A stretch of DNA of 64,000 bases from an uncultured Paracoccaceae bacterium (GTDB lineage: Bacteria; Pseudomonadota; Alphaproteobacteria; Rhodobacterales; Rhodobacteraceae), in NCBI GenBank assembly GCA_947499725.1, contig CANMPK010000004.1:275550-339549 (forward strand), given 5' to 3'. Each line of letters opens with the position of its first letter. Positions within the stretch are counted from its first letter, which is position 1. Shown piece by piece: positions 8,510 to 16,497 of this stretch. A program made the position numbers and the translations under genes. The notes under the pieces were generated by a model. That model was given only the letters and a program-made list of their open reading frames with translations, searched no databases and was not told the origin of the DNA.

Positions 8510-9081
8510 GTGACTATGCCGACCGTTTCACGGCGCTGATCGACGCAAATGTTCTGGCGTGTGCGATGCGCAGAAACATAATCTTGTCACTGGCCGAGGC
8601 TGGACTTTTTCGGCCTCGGTGGAGCGACAGGATTATGGACGAGACTGCCGGTGCGATCGCCAAGATTACGAAGGGCGGCGCTGACACCATCAAGCAGCGT
8701 TCTGCTATGGAACGCGCCTTTCCCGAGGCATGCGTCACTGGGTATGCTGGACTTGAAGCAGGGCTGGAGTTGCCTGACCCGGATGACCGCCATGTTCTTG
8801 CTGCGGCGATTACAACATCCGCGCAGGTGATTGTGACGGAAAACCTTAAGGATTTCCCAAGCGAAGCGCTCGCCCCTTTTGACGTCGATGCAATCTCCGC
8901 CGATGAGTTCATTTCTGATGCGATTGAACTTGACCCACTCGCAGCTGTCGCGGCCCTGCGTAAAATGCGTGAGCGGTTCAAAAATCCCGACATGGATGCC
9001 GAAGCATTGTTGCAGCGGATCAAGGCTCGAAAATTATTTCAAACTGCCGAGACGCTGCATCAGTTTATGGAGTTGCTATAG
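8506..9081 (+). CDS. PIN-domain toxin
   Basis: 191-residue PIN-domain protein, a predicted Mg-dependent ribonuclease toxin. The first acidic residue is in LIDANVLA near residue 14; further acidic positions appear in DRIMDET, in the LPDPDDRHVLAAAI stretch and in VTENLKDF, which together fit the usual PIN catalytic cluster. The C-terminal 60 residues are a helical extension beyond the minimal PIN fold. Start codon and antitoxin stop overlap as ATGA, supporting co-translation. The RNA target cannot be predicted from sequence. Confidence 0.82.
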   Translation: MSDYADRFTALIDANVLACAMRRNIILSLAEAGLFRPRWSDRIMDETAGAIAKITKGGADTIKQRSAMERAFPEACVTGYAGLEAGLELPDPDDRHVLAAAITTSAQVIVTENLKDFPSEALAPFDVDAISADEFISDAIELDPLAAVAALRKMRERFKNPDMDAEALLQRIKARKLFQTAETLHQFMELL

Positions 9082-9283
9082 TAACCTTTGAAATAGGCCG
9101 TTTCGAGAAGCAAAATGCTTCTTTCTTGACTTGTACGTGATCAATTGAGAAAGGCATCAAGTCGAGATAGTCCATTCGCAATGGTCGTTCTCCGGAGCAG
9201 AACAGGTGTTCCTTTCTAACAGAGCGATGTGGTACGAATTTTCGAGGGAAGAAGGTTGTATCGGGGCTCAATTTATTCTTCAT
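9065..9283 (-). CDS. Small ORF overlapping the XRE gene end (doubtful)
   Basis: A 72-codon frame beginning MKNKLSPDTTFFPRKF starts inside the last codons of the XRE regulator upstream of it, sharing about 11 bases, and converges with the PIN gene, overlapping its last bases. The tight overlap with the regulator resembles coupled genes elsewhere in the element. I recognise no domain. The homologous regulator at 51965-52318 carries a C-terminal extension of about 55 residues in place of a second ORF, so this frame could be a decayed or separated tail, or not a gene at all. Confidence 0.35.
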   Translation of the reverse strand: MKNKLSPDTTFFPRKFVPHRSVRKEHLFCSGERPLRMDYLDLMPFSIDHVQVKKEAFCFSKRPISKVTIATP

Positions 9284-9512
9284 GATCACATTTATTTGAA
9301 GAAGATCTGCCGCGTACAAGAACGCTCGCGTCCACTTCTAGCGCTGCTGCCAACTGTTCTAGTTTATCAACCGATACAGAAGATTTAGCCAATTCAATTG
9401 CGCTGATGTAGCTGCGATCGATATTTGAGATGTATGCTAGGTGCTCCTGACTTAGCTGTTTTGAACGCCTCAAGTTCTGAATGTTCAATCCAATTCGTTC
9501 ACGTAAATTCAT
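9273..9512 (-). CDS. XRE-family transcriptional regulator (short)
   Basis: 79-residue helix-turn-helix protein of the Cro/C1 (XRE) type, consisting of little more than the DNA-binding domain: RIGLNIQNLRRSKQLSQEHL, then ISNIDRSYISAIE and AKSSVSVDKLEQLAAALEVD. It is clearly paralogous to the regulator at 51965-52318 near the other end of the element; both share RIGLNIQNLR, DRSYIS and AKSSV. Such small XRE proteins usually repress their own promoter and control element transfer or nearby cargo. A palindromic site lies directly before its start codon. Confidence 0.8.
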   Translation of the reverse strand: MNLRERIGLNIQNLRRSKQLSQEHLAYISNIDRSYISAIELAKSSVSVDKLEQLAAALEVDASVLVRGRSSSNKCDHEE

Positions 9513-9529
9513 GGTCGGGTTTCGACCAA
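9513..9529. promoter_or_regulatory. Putative XRE operator before the short regulator
   Basis: Read on the minus strand the site is TTGGTCGAAACCCGACC, directly abutting the ATG. It has GGTCG/CGACC arms and matches 12 of 17 bases of the equivalent position before the paralogous regulator (52319-52335); four of the five differences are transitions. Autoregulation by the XRE proteins is the natural reading but is inferred. Confidence 0.5.
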
Positions 9530-9878
9530 AGGAATTGGATCAATTGTTGGAAAGGGTAGAAAGAGCGAGGAGCTGTTTCTTGTTTTAGGGCAAAAATTTA
9601 CCCTAAAAAATGGAATTTCACAGCAACATTGTGCTTTTCTTCCCACCGAGATCTTTGCGATCCAAACTGGATGTTAACGAATTTTCCCTCCTTGAAAATT
9701 GACTAACGGAATACTTCGCGGGGGCGGTCTGCAGTAGTGATGAGGTGTAAATGCCCATTCTGGTGCCCTTTTCAAAGTTGTAAATTAGGTGGTTGAGCTA
9801 CAAAATTGAGGATTAGCGAACGAAATTTCACTAACTCCCAATTATGCTTGGATTGGTTTAGTCGATGTTTGCAATCAA
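9530..9878. other. Intergenic stretch between XRE and hydrolase genes
   Basis: About 350 bases without a gene I can support. It is AT-richer than its surroundings and must contain the promoter of the short XRE gene (reading left). The hydrolase gene ends at its right side. I see no terminator-like hairpin with a T-run and no repeat family here. Confidence 0.4.
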
Positions 9879-10652
9879 CTACTGGAGCTGGGCTGCGGAG
9901 AGTATCGCTGCAGCAACGTCCTGAGGGAATGAGACCATCGGGACGTGACTGGATGGAATCCTAATGGGTGTGGCTTCGATTTTTTCAACCAGTGCTTCTT
10001 GCATGTCGACGGGCGCGATTTGATCTTCTTCAGAAACGACAAACCATGTTGGTTTATACTGCCACGCAGCTAGGGATACAGGTTCGACCAAGGCAGCGCT
10101 ATTAATACGTCCTTGTACGCTGGCCATGATAGCGACCTCATCTTGCGCGACGTCGTGAGCGAAATATTTCTGCATTGCCTCCTGCGGAAGTCGCAAATAA
10201 CCGTCTTGATCTGCAAGCAGACTGCCAAAGCTTTCAGGGGTTTCGTAGAGCCCAGCAATATCGAGAAGAGACTCTCCGACGGAGGGTGCGTACGATGAGA
10301 TATACACAAGAGATTGTACTTTGTCGTGCATACCTGCCTCGGTAATGACGATGCCGCCCCAAGAATGGCCCACCAAGACAACAGAGCCTTCAGCGGAATC
10401 TATTGCGCGCAGGGTAGTCGCTACATCATCTTCAAGCGAACTAAGTGGATTTTGAACGGATATGACGTTCAACCCAGCATCGTGCAATTCGGGAATGACT
10501 TTATGCCAAGATGATCCGTCAGCAAAGGCACCATGTACCAACACCGCTGTGATCGGGGCGGGAGCTTCATCAGCAAAGGCGGAGTGCGATGAAGAAAAGG
10601 CAATAGCGATAAAGAGTGCTCTTATCGAGCGTTTGAGATTTTTTTGGTCCAT
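9879..10652 (-). CDS. Exported alpha/beta-fold hydrolase
   Basis: 257-residue alpha/beta hydrolase with a Sec-type signal peptide (basic MDQKNLKRS, hydrophobic ALFIAIAFSS, then a cleavage site near SAFADE). The mature protein starts with the family motif VLVHGAFADGSSW, has the nucleophile elbow GHSWGG, a late acidic region (EEDQIAP) and a C-terminal histidine in PSSHVPMVSFP. It belongs to the esterase/C-C hydrolase-like group often found beside organic-peroxide genes. Its promoter region carries a half-site also present in the ohr/ohrR intergenic region, suggesting co-regulation. The substrate is unknown; an ester-releasing role for the neighbouring catabolic genes is possible but unsupported. 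Confidence 0.82.
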   Translation of the reverse strand: MDQKNLKRSIRALFIAIAFSSSHSAFADEAPAPITAVLVHGAFADGSSWHKVIPELHDAGLNVISVQNPLSSLEDDVATTLRAIDSAEGSVVLVGHSWGGIVITEAGMHDKVQSLVYISSYAPSVGESLLDIAGLYETPESFGSLLADQDGYLRLPQEAMQKYFAHDVAQDEVAIMASVQGRINSAALVEPVSLAAWQYKPTWFVVSEEDQIAPVDMQEALVEKIEATPIRIPSSHVPMVSFPQDVAAAILSAAQLQ

Positions 10653-10674
10653 GTGGATGTCTCCCCTAGTTTTT

Positions 10675-10705
10675 AAATTGCGTACAATTTAGTTGCATGC
10701 TATTT
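10675..10705. promoter_or_regulatory. Putative OhrR-type operator before the hydrolase gene
   Basis: Two elements stand side by side: AAATTG/CAATTT arms separated by four bases (10675-10690), then GCATGCTATTT ending at 10705. The latter matches GCACGCTATTT in the ohrR-ohr intergenic region at 10 of 11 positions. OhrR proteins bind AT-rich dyads, so a shared operator is likely but inferred. Confidence 0.45.
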
Positions 10706-10805
10706 ATTAATTTGAGAGATCCGTTGGTGGGTCAATACCAATTTACCGAGATTCTGCCCTGCGGAATGACGGTGCCTCCAGGGCTTATGCTATGCCTTTG
10801 TTCCC

Positions 10806-11228
10806 TTACTCTGAGAGCGATTGTTTTAGATCGTTCAGCTCTCCAATAAGGCTTAGCAGATCTTCAACCGATCGGCCGGTGCCCTTCACTACACAACTGG
10901 GAATGTGCGCTGCTTTGGATTCCAACGCTTTTCCTTGAGCCGTCATGATTATGCGGGTTTTCCGCTCATCTTCAACATCACGGCTGCGCGCTACTAGCTT
11001 CGCAGCCTCGAGCTTTTTCAAAAGCGGAGATAGGGTACTAGAATCTAGGCCCAGCGGCGCGCCAATCTCGCTGACGAACTGATTATCTTTCTGCCACAAC
11101 TGAAGCATGACCAAATATTGGGGGTAGGTTAGGCCTAGGTCCTGCAAGTAGGGCTTATAAAACCGCATAAATTCTAAAGACAAAGAATAGGCGGCAAAAC
11201 AAACCATTTGTGGGGAAGAATTGGGCAT
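10806..11228 (-). CDS. ohrR: OhrR, organic peroxide sensor (MarR family)
   Basis: MarR-family regulator of about 140 residues from the ATG at 11228; a longer frame upstream overlaps the divergent ohr gene and looks noncoding. The N-terminus MVCFAAYSLSLEFMRFYKPYL matches the OhrR pattern CFALYSAS, whose cysteine (about residue 9 here) is the one oxidised by organic hydroperoxides; it is given here as the core VCFAAYSLS. The winged helix follows (LTYPQYLVMLQLW, GLDSSTLSPLLKKLE, DERKTRI). It lies divergent to ohr, the standard arrangement. Oxidation would release it from DNA and induce ohr. Confidence 0.88.
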   Translation of the reverse strand: MPNSSPQMVCFAAYSLSLEFMRFYKPYLQDLGLTYPQYLVMLQLWQKDNQFVSEIGAPLGLDSSTLSPLLKKLEAAKLVARSRDVEDERKTRIIMTAQGKALESKAAHIPSCVVKGTGRSVEDLLSLIGELNDLKQSLSE

Positions 11229-11288
11229 ACGGGGTCTCCTGCGTTCGCGTAGATGATCCCTAACATAGAAAGAAACTTGCGTCCAAAT

Positions 11289-11304
11289 AAATAGCACGCT
11301 ATTT
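11289..11304. promoter_or_regulatory. Putative OhrR operator between ohrR and ohr
   Basis: AAATAGC and GCTATTT (11289-11295 and 11298-11304) form a 7-bp inverted repeat with a two-base centre, located 30 bases before the ohr start in the divergent promoter region. Position and symmetry fit an OhrR binding site. Confidence 0.6.
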
Positions 11305-11333
11305 AATGGGGCGACATACAAAGGAGATGCTAA

Positions 11334-11756
11334 ATGTCGGTTGATGTAAAATACTGGGCCCAAGGGCGCGCGACTGGGGGACGCGACGGCGTTGCCTCCT
11401 CTGAGGGCGCTTTTGAGCTGACCCTTGCGACTCCCGCAGAACTTGGTGGGGAAGGTGGAGCAGGAACAAATCCTGAGCAATTGTTTGTTGCAGGGTACTC
11501 GGCGTGCTTTTTGGGTGCGCTTAAATTTGCTGCGTCATCCGAAAAAATTAAAATCCCGCAAGGCAGTTCCGTATCAGGGCGGGTCGGGATCGGACCACGC
11601 AGTGCCGGTGGATTTGGACTTGTCGTTGAGTTGACAGTCGATCTTACGGGCCTTGCAAGCGACCAGGCCGAAGCATTGATCCAAAAGGCGGACGCTATTT
11701 GCCCCTACTCAAACGGCCTCCGTGGCAATGTCTCTGTGGACATCTCTCTGGTCTAA
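11334..11756 (+). CDS. ohr: Ohr, organic hydroperoxide resistance protein
   Basis: 140-residue OsmC/Ohr-family thiol peroxidase that reduces organic hydroperoxides. The two catalytic cysteines are visible in GYSACFLGAL (about residue 62) and in ADAICPYSNGLRGN (about residue 123), and the N-terminal SSEGAFELTLATPAELGG and GTNPEQLF stretches are typical of Ohr rather than OsmC. Length matches the family. It is divergent from its regulator. In this element it could protect the host when flavoprotein oxidation by the adjacent catabolic genes generates oxidants; that link is a guess. Confidence 0.93.
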   Translation: MSVDVKYWAQGRATGGRDGVASSEGAFELTLATPAELGGEGGAGTNPEQLFVAGYSACFLGALKFAASSEKIKIPQGSSVSGRVGIGPRSAGGFGLVVELTVDLTGLASDQAEALIQKADAICPYSNGLRGNVSVDISLV

Positions 11757-11808
11757 AGCGAAGGAATGCCCGCAGTTATACTTGCGGGCAATCTTTTGCA
11801 AAAACGTA

Positions 11809-12105
11809 TCAATCAAAGATTCCGGTTTTGTGCATTTTGGCTTGAAATTCGGTGATTGTATATTCTGCGATATTCTGGGCGTGGAACGGATCCTTGGCCA
11901 AATGTTCGTCAAGTGCGGCGCGGCTTTCAGAGATTGCGACAATCATTCCGCCCGTGCGCGGTACTTTCGCGCCCGACATCAAAAACAGACCTGCATCGTA
12001 GCTTCGGTTCAAAAACTCCACATGGCCCGGCACATGGGCGTCCACGTTTGAGAGGGGAACAATATAGTGCAAATCTACGATGAAGACAGAACGAGTATTT
12101 GGCAT
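11809..12105 (-). CDS. YciI-like protein
   Basis: 98-residue protein of the YciI/EthD-like dimeric alpha-beta barrel superfamily. Typical pieces are FIVDLHYIVPLS at the N-terminus, HVEFLNRSYDAGLFLMSGAKVPRTGGMI (quoted only by its ends, HVEFL and SGAKVPRTGG) and DPFHAQNIAEYTITEF. Members often act as small accessory enzymes or stabilise reactive intermediates in catabolic clusters. It is the gene directly downstream of the IclR regulator on the same strand and probably shares its transcript. No specific reaction can be assigned. Confidence 0.75.
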   Translation of the reverse strand: MPNTRSVFIVDLHYIVPLSNVDAHVPGHVEFLNRSYDAGLFLMSGAKVPRTGGMIVAISESRAALDEHLAKDPFHAQNIAEYTITEFQAKMHKTGIFD

Positions 12106-12132
12106 GAGAAATCCTGTGAAGTTGAGGTGGGA

Positions 12133-12816
12133 TTATTGGCCGCGAAGTCTTTCGGCGGCGGATTGGAGCAGTTTTAGTGCTGCGAGGCGCTCGCTCTCTT
12201 CAAACCGAAATGAAGGTCCGGAAAGGGCCAGCGCACCTCGTAGAGTTCTGTGTTCACCAAATACAGGCACTGCAATGGCCGCGATTTGCGGGCTGCGCTC
12301 GGAATCAGTCTCACAAAAGCCGGTCTCTCTCAGGTGCTGTAAATCTGCAGGCTGATCCGGACCGAAGGCTCGTAGAATGTGAGCCGATGCGCCACGTTCC
12401 ATTGGCAAACGCGCGCCCTCATCTAGGTGGAACCGGAGCGCTTCAGGTGAATTCTCGCGGTAAAGGCACACTCGATCGTGACCTTCCTGCACGTAAAAGG
12501 AAGCGGTTTCTCTGGTCGCCCCGACAAGCACCTTTAGTTCTGGTCGAATTAGATCTCCGAGCTCAAAACTACGGCTGTATAGGGATCCAAGCCGCCAAAG
12601 GCTGGGACCAATTCGGTAGTTTCCCGAGGGCTTCCGGACCAAATACCCGTAGCGTTCCAAAGAACCAGCCAAGCGCAAAATGGTGCTTTTATACAATCCT
12701 GTCGCTTCATGAAGTTGGGCAAGCGAAAGTTCCGTTTCTTGAGCCGAAAACGCTTCGATCAAGGATAAAGCGCGCTCAACGGCTTCAACGCGTTGCTCAG
12801 ACATATTTTGCTCCAA
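12133..12816 (-). CDS. IclR-family transcriptional regulator
   Basis: 227-residue regulator with the two IclR parts: an N-terminal winged helix (VEAVERALSLIEAFSAQ, LSLAQLHEATGLYKSTILRL shown in pieces) and a C-terminal effector-binding domain (ETASFYVQEGHDRVCLYREN, then GAHSAHILRAF-like GASAHILRAF and IAAIAVPVFGEH). The start could be 12816 or the ATG at 12804 (MSEQRVEAVERAL). It is divergent from the catabolic operon, with a small dyad in the shared promoter region, so it most likely senses the substrate or an intermediate and controls that operon. The effector is unknown. Confidence 0.9.
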   Translation of the reverse strand: MEQNMSEQRVEAVERALSLIEAFSAQETELSLAQLHEATGLYKSTILRLAGSLERYGYLVRKPSGNYRIGPSLWRLGSLYSRSFELGDLIRPELKVLVGATRETASFYVQEGHDRVCLYRENSPEALRFHLDEGARLPMERGASAHILRAFGPDQPADLQHLRETGFCETDSERSPQIAAIAVPVFGEHRTLRGALALSGPSFRFEESERLAALKLLQSAAERLRGQ

Positions 12817-12867
12817 CTCTTGTTTGGGCTTCTATCATAAATGAGCTTTCAGACTTCGCAAGTTGAG

Positions 12868-12882
12868 TTCTGCCTGACAGAA
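12868..12882. promoter_or_regulatory. Candidate IclR operator in divergent promoter
   Basis: TTCTG-CCTGA-CAGAA is a 5-bp inverted repeat with a 5-base centre, about 50 bases upstream of the regulator's start and 75 bases before the first catabolic gene. Placement and symmetry fit an IclR-type site; no other dyad of comparable quality is seen in this 140-base region. Confidence 0.45.
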
Positions 12883-12955
12883 TGCCGTTGCATTTTTGTT
12901 GATTTGGGCCGTTCGTTGCGACAACCTAAGTGAAATTCTTGGGGGAGGGCTGCGA

Positions 12956-13798
12956 ATGCCGATGCAAGACGATGTAAAAAACTGGTGGCGTACAGAGATC
13001 ATCGAAATGCATCCTGGTCACATCGCGATGCGCGGATATTCAATCGAAGACTTGATTGAGAATGTGAGTTTCGTTGACATGATTTGGCTAATGACGCGAG
13101 GTGACTTGCCTAGCTGTGGAGAACGAGAACTGCTCGAATGTGCACTCGTTTCATCGGTTGATCACGGCCCTCAAGCACCATCAATCGCAGCGTCGCGGAT
13201 GGCCGTGACCTGTGGGCTGGGGTTGAATGGAGCGTTGGCGTCCGCTGTGAATATGTTGGATGATGTGCACGGCGGGGCGGGTGAACAAGCCGTTGAGTTG
13301 TTCCATTCCATTGACGACTACCGGCAGGAAAATCACGTTTCAGTTGAGCAGGCTGTTGCCGCAATCGTTCCAGATTGGACCGAGAAAAACGGCAAAATCA
13401 TTCCCGGCTTTGGGCATCGGTTCCATAAAGACGGTGATCCTCGCGCACCAATCTTGCTTGGGTGTGTGGAAAAAGCTGTAGAGCAAGGGAGTGTCGAAGG
13501 CCGTTTCGCGAAGATTGCGATCGCCCTACAAGGCTACATCGAAGAACAAAAAGGGACGTTTCTCCCTCTCAATATCGATGGGGCAACGGCTGTCATTTAC
13601 GCAGAGTTGGGCTTTGCCCCCGCCCTTGCGCGTGGCTTATTTTGCCTGTCTCGATCCGTCGGTATTTTGTCCCATGCGTGGGAACAGCAGCAACAGGGCG
13701 GCCGCAATAAAGGCCCAACTCCGCCAGCGTATCGCTGGAAATATGACGGCAAGGCCCCACGACGAACATCAGATACTAAAGGAAAGAGCAGCTCATGA
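12956..13798 (+). CDS. Citryl-CoA lyase / short citrate-synthase-like protein
   Basis: A short citrate synthase relative, about 280 residues from the ATG at 12956, preceded by GGGGGAGG. Full citrate synthases have roughly 370-430 residues, so this belongs to the compact citryl-CoA-lyase group. The three catalytic positions of citrate synthase are all recognisable: His about residue 70 in SVDHGPQAPS, His about 153 in PGFGHRFHKDGDPRAP, and Asp about 207 in NIDGATAV. Expected chemistry is reversible cleavage of a citryl-CoA-like thioester to acetyl-CoA and oxaloacetate (or condensation). It is first in an operon coupled (ATGA) to an aldehyde dehydrogenase and followed by a CoA-transferase that could supply the thioester. 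The exact acyl group is unknown. Confidence 0.8.
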   Translation: MPMQDDVKNWWRTEIIEMHPGHIAMRGYSIEDLIENVSFVDMIWLMTRGDLPSCGERELLECALVSSVDHGPQAPSIAASRMAVTCGLGLNGALASAVNMLDDVHGGAGEQAVELFHSIDDYRQENHVSVEQAVAAIVPDWTEKNGKIIPGFGHRFHKDGDPRAPILLGCVEKAVEQGSVEGRFAKIAIALQGYIEEQKGTFLPLNIDGATAVIYAELGFAPALARGLFCLSRSVGILSHAWEQQQQGGRNKGPTPPAYRWKYDGKAPRRTSDTKGKSSS

Positions 13799-15273
13799 AG
13801 CGTTACGAGCATTTTATAGACGGCAAAGCGGTTGCGCCTCAATCTGGCAGCTACTTTCCAACGAATGAGCCTTACTCTGGAGAGGCTTGGGCCGAAATCG
13901 CGCGCGGGACTCCCGAGGATGTTGACCTTGCGATGGCTTCAGCTGAAACAGCATTTCGTGCGCGGGAGTGGCGCGACATCACCGCGACCAAACGCGGTGA
14001 AATTCTACGGCGTTTTGCTGATCTCATCGTTGAGAATGCAGATGCGCTTGGAAAAATTGAACAGCGCGACAATGGTAAACTTATTGCCGAGGTGTCTGGT
14101 CAAGTTCGAAACGTTGCACAATGGTTTTACTACTATGCTGGCCTTGCCGATAAGACGTCTGGTCAGGTCATCCCGATCAACAAACCAGGCACCTTTAACT
14201 ACATCAAATATGAACCACTTGGCGTGATCGTTGCTATTACGCCGTGGAACTCCCCACTCGCACTCACGGCTTGGAAGCTGGCACCGGCATTGGCCGCTGG
14301 AAACACGGTGGTTGTCAAGCCTTCGGAATTTACCTCAGCGTCCCTCTTTGAACTTGCGCGGATCGCCATTGAGGCGGGTCTGCCAAAAGGCGTCTTTAAT
14401 GTCGTGACGGGGTTTGGTCACGAGATCGGCGATGCGTTGGTGCGTCACCCACTGGCGCGCAAGATAGCCTTCACTGGTGGTGAAGTTGGCGGACGTGCAG
14501 TGAATGTCGCTGCGGCGGAAGAGCTGAAACCAGTAACGCTGGAGCTTGGAGGAAAATCCCCAAATGTCATTCTCGCGGATGCTGATATTGATCAAGCGGT
14601 TAAGGGTGTCGTTTCGGGTATTTTCGGAGCATCAGGTCAGACATGTATGGCGGGCTCGCGGCTCTTGTTGCATCGCTCCATTCACGACGACGTCATTGCG
14701 CGGTTGATAGAAATTCTAAAGGGCGCAAAAATCGGTGATCCGGCTTTGATGGATACACAAATTGGCCCGATTGCGACGCCATCCCAGCTCGAAAAAATCC
14801 TATCCTATATTGATATCGCTAAATCAGAGGGCGCGACCTGTGCCTATGGCGGGTATCGGTTGGAGGGGCCTGAATACGGTGCGGGCCAATTCGTGGCACC
14901 TACGATATTTACCGATGTGCGCAACGATATGCGGATTGCACAAGAGGAGGTGTTTGGGCCGGTTCTCTCGGTGATGTCATTTGAGGATGATGAAGAGGCT
15001 CTAAGAATTGCAAATGACACGCGCTTTGGGCTTGCCGCCGCTGTTTGGACGCAAAATCTTGAACGTTCGATGTATTTTGCTGATCGACTTGAGGCAGGAA
15101 CTGTTTGGGTAAATAATTATCGTTCAACCAGCTTCACGACGACGTTTGGCGGTTATAAAGACAGTGGAATTGGGCGTGAAGGTGGTCCCGACGCCATGCG
15201 TGAATTCCAGCATGAGAAAAGCGTTTGGATCACGCCGCGTCCTGGGCGTGATAACCCGTTTGTGTTGGGTTGA
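13795..15273 (+). CDS. NAD(P)-dependent aldehyde dehydrogenase
   Basis: 492-residue aldehyde dehydrogenase of the usual size. Catalytic features: Asn152 in TPWNSPL, Lys175 in VVKPSE, Glu250 in LELGGKSPN and the nucleophile Cys284 in GQTCMAGSR. It would oxidise an aldehyde to an acid with NAD(P). Its start overlaps the citryl-CoA-lyase-like gene, and its stop overlaps or abuts the CoA-transferase gene, so it is integral to the operon. In the route I propose it has no essential place, which suggests that the physiological substrate enters as an aldehyde or has a side chain that must be oxidised. Confidence 0.92.
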   Translation: MKRYEHFIDGKAVAPQSGSYFPTNEPYSGEAWAEIARGTPEDVDLAMASAETAFRAREWRDITATKRGEILRRFADLIVENADALGKIEQRDNGKLIAEVSGQVRNVAQWFYYYAGLADKTSGQVIPINKPGTFNYIKYEPLGVIVAITPWNSPLALTAWKLAPALAAGNTVVVKPSEFTSASLFELARIAIEAGLPKGVFNVVTGFGHEIGDALVRHPLARKIAFTGGEVGGRAVNVAAAEELKPVTLELGGKSPNVILADADIDQAVKGVVSGIFGASGQTCMAGSRLLLHRSIHDDVIARLIEILKGAKIGDPALMDTQIGPIATPSQLEKILSYIDIAKSEGATCAYGGYRLEGPEYGAGQFVAPTIFTDVRNDMRIAQEEVFGPVLSVMSFEDDEEALRIANDTRFGLAAAVWTQNLERSMYFADRLEAGTVWVNNYRSTSFTTTFGGYKDSGIGREGGPDAMREFQHEKSVWITPRPGRDNPFVLG

Positions 15274-15281
15274 GTGTCGAT

Positions 15282-16481
15282 ATGAAACAGACACTTCAAC
15301 CGCTTAGCGGCATTCGCGTTCTTGATTTTGGGCATACCGTTATGGGCCCGTGCTGTGGCATGATCCTTGCAGACCTTGGAGCGGAAGTCATCAAGGTCGA
15401 GCCCACCGGAAAGGGGGATCCGACGAGATATCTCAAAGGGTTCGGGAGTGGATACTTTGGCTACTTCTCGCGCAATAAAAAGAGCGTATCGATTGATCTC
15501 AAGAGTCAAGGCGGTCAAGAAATAGCCCGTAAGTTGGTTCAGAGTGCCGACGTGCTCATCGAGAATTTTGCCCCGGGCACGATGGATCGTTTGGGACTTA
15601 GCAAAGACCAAGCTCTCGGTGTAAATCCGAAATTGATTTACACGTCCCTCAAGGGATTTATGCCAGGCCCGTACCAGGAGCGTCTTGCTTTGGATGAAGT
15701 CGTCCAGATGATGGGCGGTCTTGCCTACATGACGGGACCAACGGGGCAGCCACTACGCGCTGGAACGTCTGCCGTTGATATCGCGGGTGGTATGTTTGGA
15801 GTGATCGGTATCCTTGCCGCTTTGCGAGACCGCGATGAGACGGGAAAAGGCACGGTAGTTGAGACCGCCCTTTACGAATCCCTAGTGTTCTTAATGGGCC
15901 AGCATCTGTGCTATGCGGCCCAGTCAGACACGTTGATCCCCCCCATGCCAGAGCGCGTCTCGGCCTGGGCGGTCTATCAAATCTTTGAATGTTCCGATGG
16001 TCGACCCCTGTTTGTGGGCATTACCACCGACAATCACTGGGTTCGATTTTGTCAAACAATCGGCTGGACTGATTTTCTTGAGAATGATGCATTAAAAAGT
16101 AACGGCCAGCGCATCGACAACAAAACCATTGTCCTCGAGCGCTTTGCAACATTCTTCGCCAGTTTGAATCAAGCCGAGGCCATGATGGTTCTGGAAAAGG
16201 CACGGGTTCCATTTGCGCCAGTGCAACGGCCTGAGGACCTGTTTGATGATCCACATTTGGCTGCAACGAAAGGTCTGCTCCGCACGCAATTGCCCGATGG
16301 CACACCAACGGATCTGCCACGTCTCCCGCTGCAAATCGGGGGAGCCATATCGGATAGCGTCACGGATGCTCCGCCGGTTGGTGCGGACACTCACGCTGTT
16401 CTGAAAAGCATAGGTCTGAGCTCCGAGCAAATTGATGCGGCGCTTCAACAAAACATAATTCAGGCCGGTGGCCTCGCTTAG
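15282..16481 (+). CDS. Class III CoA-transferase (CaiB/BaiF family)
   Basis: About 399 residues from the ATG at 15282; a TTG at 15270 overlapping the previous stop is an alternative that adds four residues. The class III fold is seen in GIRVLDFGHTVMGPCCGM, LGAEVIKVEPTGKGDPTR and the catalytic aspartate about residue 166 in TSAVDIAGGMFGV; the longest quotes are cut at the key residues. These enzymes move CoA from one carboxylate to another through an aspartyl-CoA intermediate. Between a citryl-CoA-lyase-like gene and an aconitase, the natural inference is activation of a tricarboxylate to its CoA thioester. The CoA donor cannot be told. Confidence 0.9.
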   Translation: MKQTLQPLSGIRVLDFGHTVMGPCCGMILADLGAEVIKVEPTGKGDPTRYLKGFGSGYFGYFSRNKKSVSIDLKSQGGQEIARKLVQSADVLIENFAPGTMDRLGLSKDQALGVNPKLIYTSLKGFMPGPYQERLALDEVVQMMGGLAYMTGPTGQPLRAGTSAVDIAGGMFGVIGILAALRDRDETGKGTVVETALYESLVFLMGQHLCYAAQSDTLIPPMPERVSAWAVYQIFECSDGRPLFVGITTDNHWVRFCQTIGWTDFLENDALKSNGQRIDNKTIVLERFATFFASLNQAEAMMVLEKARVPFAPVQRPEDLFDDPHLAATKGLLRTQLPDGTPTDLPRLPLQIGGAISDSVTDAPPVGADTHAVLKSIGLSSEQIDAALQQNIIQAGGLA

Positions 16482-16497
16482 AATAAGGAGATTTATC

